From contig CAZJSR010000002.1 in NCBI GenBank assembly GCA_964548855.1, forward strand, positions 1-64,000: DNA of 64,000 nt, given 5' to 3'. Under the pieces are notes generated by a model. That model saw only the letters and a list, made by a program, of their open reading frames with translations, was not told the origin of the DNA and did no database searches. The stretch's first letter is position 1. Every line of letters starts with the position of its first letter. Below, in pieces: positions 60,736 through 64,000 of the stretch. Source of the DNA: UBA3206 sp964548855 (GTDB taxonomy: Bacteria; Bacillota_I; Bacilli_A; Acholeplasmatales; Anaeroplasmataceae). Both the position numbers and the translations under genes were made by a program.

Positions 60736-61503
60736 ATGGATGGAGTTATTAATTATTTTCATGATAATCTATGGCTTAGATTATTAGTAGATGGTTATTT
60801 ATTATTAACTGTTTGTATATTAGTAGGACAATTTATTTTTAAAAACAGAAGAGCACTTGATTTTACGATAATGGAATTAATTGTAATATTCATTGCGGCT
60901 ATAAGTCATTATTTAGATCTTACCGTCAGCAAATGGCTATTTTTATATTTGTCATTAGTACTCCCAATATTTTTAGTAATCGCGCTTGCACCTGATATTA
61001 GGCGTGGAATAAGCCCTAAGGTTAAAAGTGATGCGAAACATGAACTTCTAACATCTTCAACTCAGGAAACAAAAACCGCTATTATTGATGCGGTGTTATT
61101 TCTTGCATCAAGAAAAATAGGGGCTCTAATAACAGTTGAGAAAAATATATCACTTGACCAATATGCAGAAAAAGCTATATCACTTAATTCTGATGTAACA
61201 AAAGAATTATTAATAAATATTTTTACACCACTTACACCACTTCATGATGGAGGGGTTATTATTAGAGGTAATAAAATTAGATGTGCTGGTGCATATTACG
61301 TTCTTGCTCAAAAAACAGATGATATCGATAAAACAACAGGTTCTAGACATAGAGCTGGAATAGGTATATCAGAAGTAAGTGATGCCTTAACTATTATTTG
61401 TTCTGAGGAAACAGGAAATATAAGTCTTGCGATAGAAGGAATTTTAATTAAAGCTAATGAAAGAGAGAAAATACAAGAATATTTAGATATGTTCTTAAAG
61501 TAA
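60736..61503 (+). CDS. cdaA: Diadenylate cyclase CdaA
   Basis: A 255-residue membrane enzyme making c-di-AMP from two ATP. Three N-terminal helices (about 12-95) precede the DAC domain with LHDGGVII (about 168) and RHRAGIG (about 204), both catalytic/binding motifs; Gly replaces the second Ala of the common RHRAA. The frame opens at GTG 60727, but ATG 60736 is 8 nt from AAGGAG. In most Firmicutes cdaR and glmM follow. Here a 61-residue membrane protein and a PAS/GGDEF-like protein follow closely in one operon. Confidence 0.93.
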   Translation: MDGVINYFHDNLWLRLLVDGYLLLTVCILVGQFIFKNRRALDFTIMELIVIFIAAISHYLDLTVSKWLFLYLSLVLPIFLVIALAPDIRRGISPKVKSDAKHELLTSSTQETKTAIIDAVLFLASRKIGALITVEKNISLDQYAEKAISLNSDVTKELLINIFTPLTPLHDGGVIIRGNKIRCAGAYYVLAQKTDDIDKTTGSRHRAGIGISEVSDALTIICSEETGNISLAIEGILIKANEREKIQEYLDMFLK

Positions 61504-61514
61504 TAGGTGATTTT

Positions 61515-61700
61515 ATGAGATTGTTTAGTGAAATATTAAAATTAATATTTTGTCCATTGTGGTTTTTTTACAATCATAACGCAAATGAGAAAATCACACA
61601 AACAAAAAAAGAATATATAAAATATGTTATTATTGTTTTAATAGTACTACTGATATTATTAATAGTATATTTAAGAGAAATTGTTGGATTATTTAAGTAA
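61515..61700 (+). CDS. Small membrane protein in the cdaA operon
   Basis: 61 residues. A hydrophobic start (about 8-19), a charged middle (NANEKITQTKKEY) and one strong helix (about 36-52). AGGTGATTTT precedes ATG 61515, 11 nt after cdaA. It is in the place where cdaR would be, but is far too small and lacks YbbR-type repeats. Function unknown. Confidence 0.65.
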   Translation: MRLFSEILKLIFCPLWFFYNHNANEKITQTKKEYIKYVIIVLIVLLILLIVYLREIVGLFK

Positions 61701-61710
61701 GAGGTATTGT

Positions 61711-63288
61711 ATGTTTTTAAAATTAGCATGGTTAATATGTGGTTTAATATTGGCTATTATTTTGTTAATTGTATTTATTAGACAATGTATTATAGAAAAG
61801 AAATTTTATAAATTTAAAATAATATTATCATTGGTTTTTATAGGGATATTAGCTTTTGATTTTGCATTTTATACACAAATTGAAGAAATGAATACTCATG
61901 TATTTAAATATATTAGAGATATTTCGGGATTATGTGTGATTGTTCTTGTTGGTATATGTTTTTTAATTTGTGTAAATATGTCAAGTTTGAAAACTAATTT
62001 AGATCAAGAATTTTTAAAAGCCTTAGAAACTGATAAAGTATTTGTTTTATTAGATAAGAAAGATAAAATCAAGGAAATATCAACATCATTTATTGGTCTT
62101 GCAGGCATTGATAATAAAAAAGAAGTATTAGGTATGAAATTCTTTGATTTTATTGAAAAGAATTTCAATCTTATTGCTTTAAACGATACAGAAATTAAAT
62201 TATCTAGATTAAAAGAATATTTTAAAATGTATGCATCAGAAGCTAAAGAAGGAGATAAAGCTCAAAGAGAGTTTCTTATGACTAAAAAAGAAGGCGGTTC
62301 ACCATTTGTTTTAAATTTTATGGATCTTGCGATTTTTACAGCTGAGAAATATTCTGGACATTTATTAATGGGAGATTTAGATTCAGGAACTAATTTATTA
62401 AGTGCTCAAAGAGAATTAACAGATAAGAAAAATGAACTTGATAATATTAAAGGAAGATTCCAAGCATTATTATCTATTACAGACGAAGCTGTTTTCTTTT
62501 ATGATTTAGATAAAAAATATATATGGGGAAATGATTCTTTAGTTAAAATGCTTAATTTAAATGGAAATACAATCGGAAGAAGTGAATTTGAGTCATATAT
62601 TCATAAAGATGATTTACCTTTATATAATAAGACGATGTCAGATTTAACACAAAATAATCCTAATTATAGTGTAAAGTATAGATTTAAGACAGGTGCTAAC
62701 TACGAATTCGTTCATGAGAAAGGAAAAAGAATTTTTTCAAGGGGCGAAAGTGATGAAATAGCAGGTACTATTGAATTAATAAGTTCTGAACATTATGAAC
62801 GAAGTAATATGCCAATATTAGATTCAATTAAAGATGAAGCACAACTTCTTGCGGATGTTGATTCCTATTATCGTAATAGAGCTCAATTTATGGTTTTTAT
62901 GTTTAGAATTTCTAATTTACCTGAAATAAATGAAAAATATGGAAGAAGCATTGGAAATATGGTTTTAGGTGAATATGTTAAAACTATAAAGGAAAAATTA
63001 ATTAATGATAATTTATTATATCGTATAAGTGGTCTTGATTTTGTTGGTATAATATCTGATGGAAGAAAGATGAATTTATTAAAGACAGGACTTGAACGTC
63101 AAGTGTTTACACATGTTACAATGAATTATGGAAACATGGCAATTGATATTGAAGCTAACTTTGGTGTTGGATATAGTACAGATGATAATAACGCCAAGGG
63201 CCTTATAAAAGGATGTTTTAATGCTGTCAATACATCATGCCTACCTGCAGTAAATACAAACTATATGTTTGTAAGGGACATAAGATAA
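61711..63288 (+). CDS. Membrane sensor protein with PAS-type and degenerate GGDEF domains
   Basis: 525 residues. Three N-terminal helices (about 1-26, 36-52, 66-89), then two PAS-like regions (about 100-215 and 248-355, separated by a short coiled coil QRELTDKKNELDNIKGRFQ). A GGDEF-like domain closes the protein (FMFRISNLPEINEKYGRSIGN about 395-415). The active-site loop reads SGLDF instead of GGDEF (about 438-442), so diguanylate cyclase activity is unlikely. In layout it recalls GdpP, the c-di-AMP phosphodiesterase, but the DHH/DHHA1 domains are absent. The frame opens at 61681; ATG 61711 has GAGGT 5 nt upstream. It shares an operon with cdaA. Confidence 0.75.
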   Translation: MFLKLAWLICGLILAIILLIVFIRQCIIEKKFYKFKIILSLVFIGILAFDFAFYTQIEEMNTHVFKYIRDISGLCVIVLVGICFLICVNMSSLKTNLDQEFLKALETDKVFVLLDKKDKIKEISTSFIGLAGIDNKKEVLGMKFFDFIEKNFNLIALNDTEIKLSRLKEYFKMYASEAKEGDKAQREFLMTKKEGGSPFVLNFMDLAIFTAEKYSGHLLMGDLDSGTNLLSAQRELTDKKNELDNIKGRFQALLSITDEAVFFYDLDKKYIWGNDSLVKMLNLNGNTIGRSEFESYIHKDDLPLYNKTMSDLTQNNPNYSVKYRFKTGANYEFVHEKGKRIFSRGESDEIAGTIELISSEHYERSNMPILDSIKDEAQLLADVDSYYRNRAQFMVFMFRISNLPEINEKYGRSIGNMVLGEYVKTIKEKLINDNLLYRISGLDFVGIISDGRKMNLLKTGLERQVFTHVTMNYGNMAIDIEANFGVGYSTDDNNAKGLIKGCFNAVNTSCLPAVNTNYMFVRDIR

Positions 63289-63791
63289 TGGATAAAAAAG
63301 AATTAAGGAAAGAATTACTTGAAAAAAGGAAATATTTAAATGATGTATCATCTTTGCTTATTTTAGATTTAATTAATAGTGAAGTATTAGACAAATATCA
63401 TAATATAGGAATATATTATCCTCTTAAGGGTGAAATAAATATACTTCCTATTATGGATTATTTTAAGGATAAAAAATTCTATTTTCCTAAAACAATAGGA
63501 AATGATATTCAGTTTTATCAAAATACTAATAAATTTAAAAAAGGTCCTTTTAATGTAATGGAACCAGTATCAAATGTTGTAGTTTCAAGGGATTCGATTG
63601 ATGTTTTTATTATTCCATGTGTTGGAATAACTAAAGATAATAAAAGAGTTGGATATGGAAAAGGATATTATGATAGATATCTAGATTCATATAAAGGATT
63701 TAAGATAGCGCTTAATTATAAAGAATTGTCAAATTTAGATTTTAATGCTGATAAATATGATGTTAAGTTAGATTATGTATTGGTAAGGTGA
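63288..63791 (+). CDS. 5-formyltetrahydrofolate cyclo-ligase
   Basis: 167 residues, slightly short for the family (about 180-200). It converts 5-formyl-THF to 5,10-methenyl-THF using ATP. KKELRKELLEKRKYL at the N-terminus, IGIYYPLKGEIN and the ATP-loop GYGKGYYDRYL (about 126-136) are conserved. The frame extends upstream to 63237, inside the previous gene. ATG 63288 overlaps the previous stop by 1 nt (TAATG) and gives the normal family N-terminus. It is in the cdaA operon and followed closely by ispD. Confidence 0.88.
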   Translation: MDKKELRKELLEKRKYLNDVSSLLILDLINSEVLDKYHNIGIYYPLKGEINILPIMDYFKDKKFYFPKTIGNDIQFYQNTNKFKKGPFNVMEPVSNVVVSRDSIDVFIIPCVGITKDNKRVGYGKGYYDRYLDSYKGFKIALNYKELSNLDFNADKYDVKLDYVLVR

Positions 63792-63795
63792 GATA

Positions 63796-64000
63796 GTGTA
63801 TAGTGTAATTATTCCGATGGCTGGTAGTGGCAAAAGAGCTAAAGTATCAAAGAATAAAGCGTTATTAGAACTTAATGGAAAGCCGATGTTTATGTATTCT
63901 TATGAATTATTTAAATCTTATGGATTTGAAATAATTTTAGTATGTAAAGAACATGAAATAAATATTGTTAGAAGTTATGTTGATAGTAATACTAAAATAG
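63796..64000 (+). CDS. ispD: 2-C-methyl-D-erythritol 4-phosphate cytidylyltransferase, N-terminal part
   Basis: 68 codons before the window ends. Starting at GTG 63796 (AAGGTGA just upstream), the product begins VYSVIIPMAGSGKRAKVSKNKALLEL. This has the nucleotide-binding signature of IspD (P-A-G-x-G-x-R...K) followed by GKPMFMYSYELF. The enzyme adds CMP to methylerythritol phosphate in the non-mevalonate isoprenoid pathway. Related TarI/IspD-like cytidylyltransferases cannot be fully excluded from this piece. Confidence 0.8.
   Translation, partial: MYSVIIPMAGSGKRAKVSKNKALLELNGKPMFMYSYELFKSYGFEIILVCKEHEINIVRSYVDSNTKI

Noticed and set aside
1..64000. UGA read as tryptophan (mollicute code)
   Set aside because: Trp is encoded by TGG throughout, and genes such as the CydD-like subunit and the 5-formyl-THF cyclo-ligase end at TGA in conserved positions.

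Overview
The window is AT-rich DNA (roughly 30% G+C by eye) from a spore-forming, low-GC Gram-positive bacterium (Bacillota/Firmicutes), probably an uncultured or little-studied anaerobe related to the Erysipelotrichia/Bacilli gut lineages. The evidence is as follows. Sporulation genes are present (spoIIE, yabP, yabQ). A Bacilli-type block spoIIE-tilS-hpt-ftsH-rqcP is present. The code is standard: Trp is TGG and TGA is a stop, so this is not a UGA-Trp mollicute. An oxygen-independent ribonucleotide reductase, glutamate dehydrogenase and pectin-degrading lipoproteins fit a plant-fibre-rich anoxic habitat. The lineage is inference; no 16S gene is in the window.

Layout. 1-9.6 kb is mostly housekeeping: the serS 3' end, a candidate structured RNA, a UPF0371/DUF1846 protein, an Rrf2 (CymR/IscR-like) regulator, and metY behind matching palindromic operators and a Cys-rich leader peptide. 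A tyrosine phosphatase, lysS, yabQ/yabP, fructose-bisphosphate aldolase and a HAD phosphatase follow. 9.6-17.6 kb holds an AAA/PD-(D/E)XK protein and the rqcP-ftsH-hpt-tilS-spoIIE block on the minus strand. 17.6-26.2 kb holds a Maf-DusB fusion, then two secreted lipoproteins for pectin breakdown. The first is a 1692-residue chain with GH105 and PL1 domains and eight InlB/Flg_new repeats. The second carries an apparently identical 1.33-kb copy of the PL1 module. 26.3-27.5 kb holds a putative cysteine-peptidase-fold protein and a frame-broken membrane protein.

27.5-50.3 kb is the most unusual part. A DtxR-family regulator sits behind two GTTAG-N6-CTAAC boxes. It is followed by a CydDC-like ABC pair and a DUF454 protein. 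A third identical box then precedes two fused ATPase-permease (MacB-type) ABC transporters, two large surface lipoproteins and an anchored protein with a NEAT-like domain. After a terminator and a new promoter come a small alarmone synthetase and two more MacB-type transporters. I read this as a metal- or haem-responsive cell-surface system; the substrate is inference.

50.3-64 kb holds a Crp/Fnr regulator divergent from nrdD, with a palindrome centred near -41.5 of the nrdD promoter. It also holds gdhA, an AzgA-type purine permease, hflX, and a Clp ATPase whose second AAA domain is degenerate. The window ends with cdaA (c-di-AMP synthase), a small membrane protein, a PAS/degenerate-GGDEF membrane protein, a 5-formyl-THF cyclo-ligase and the start of ispD. 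No tRNA, rRNA, CRISPR array or insertion sequence was seen. All motif and structure calls were made by eye without alignments or folding software.
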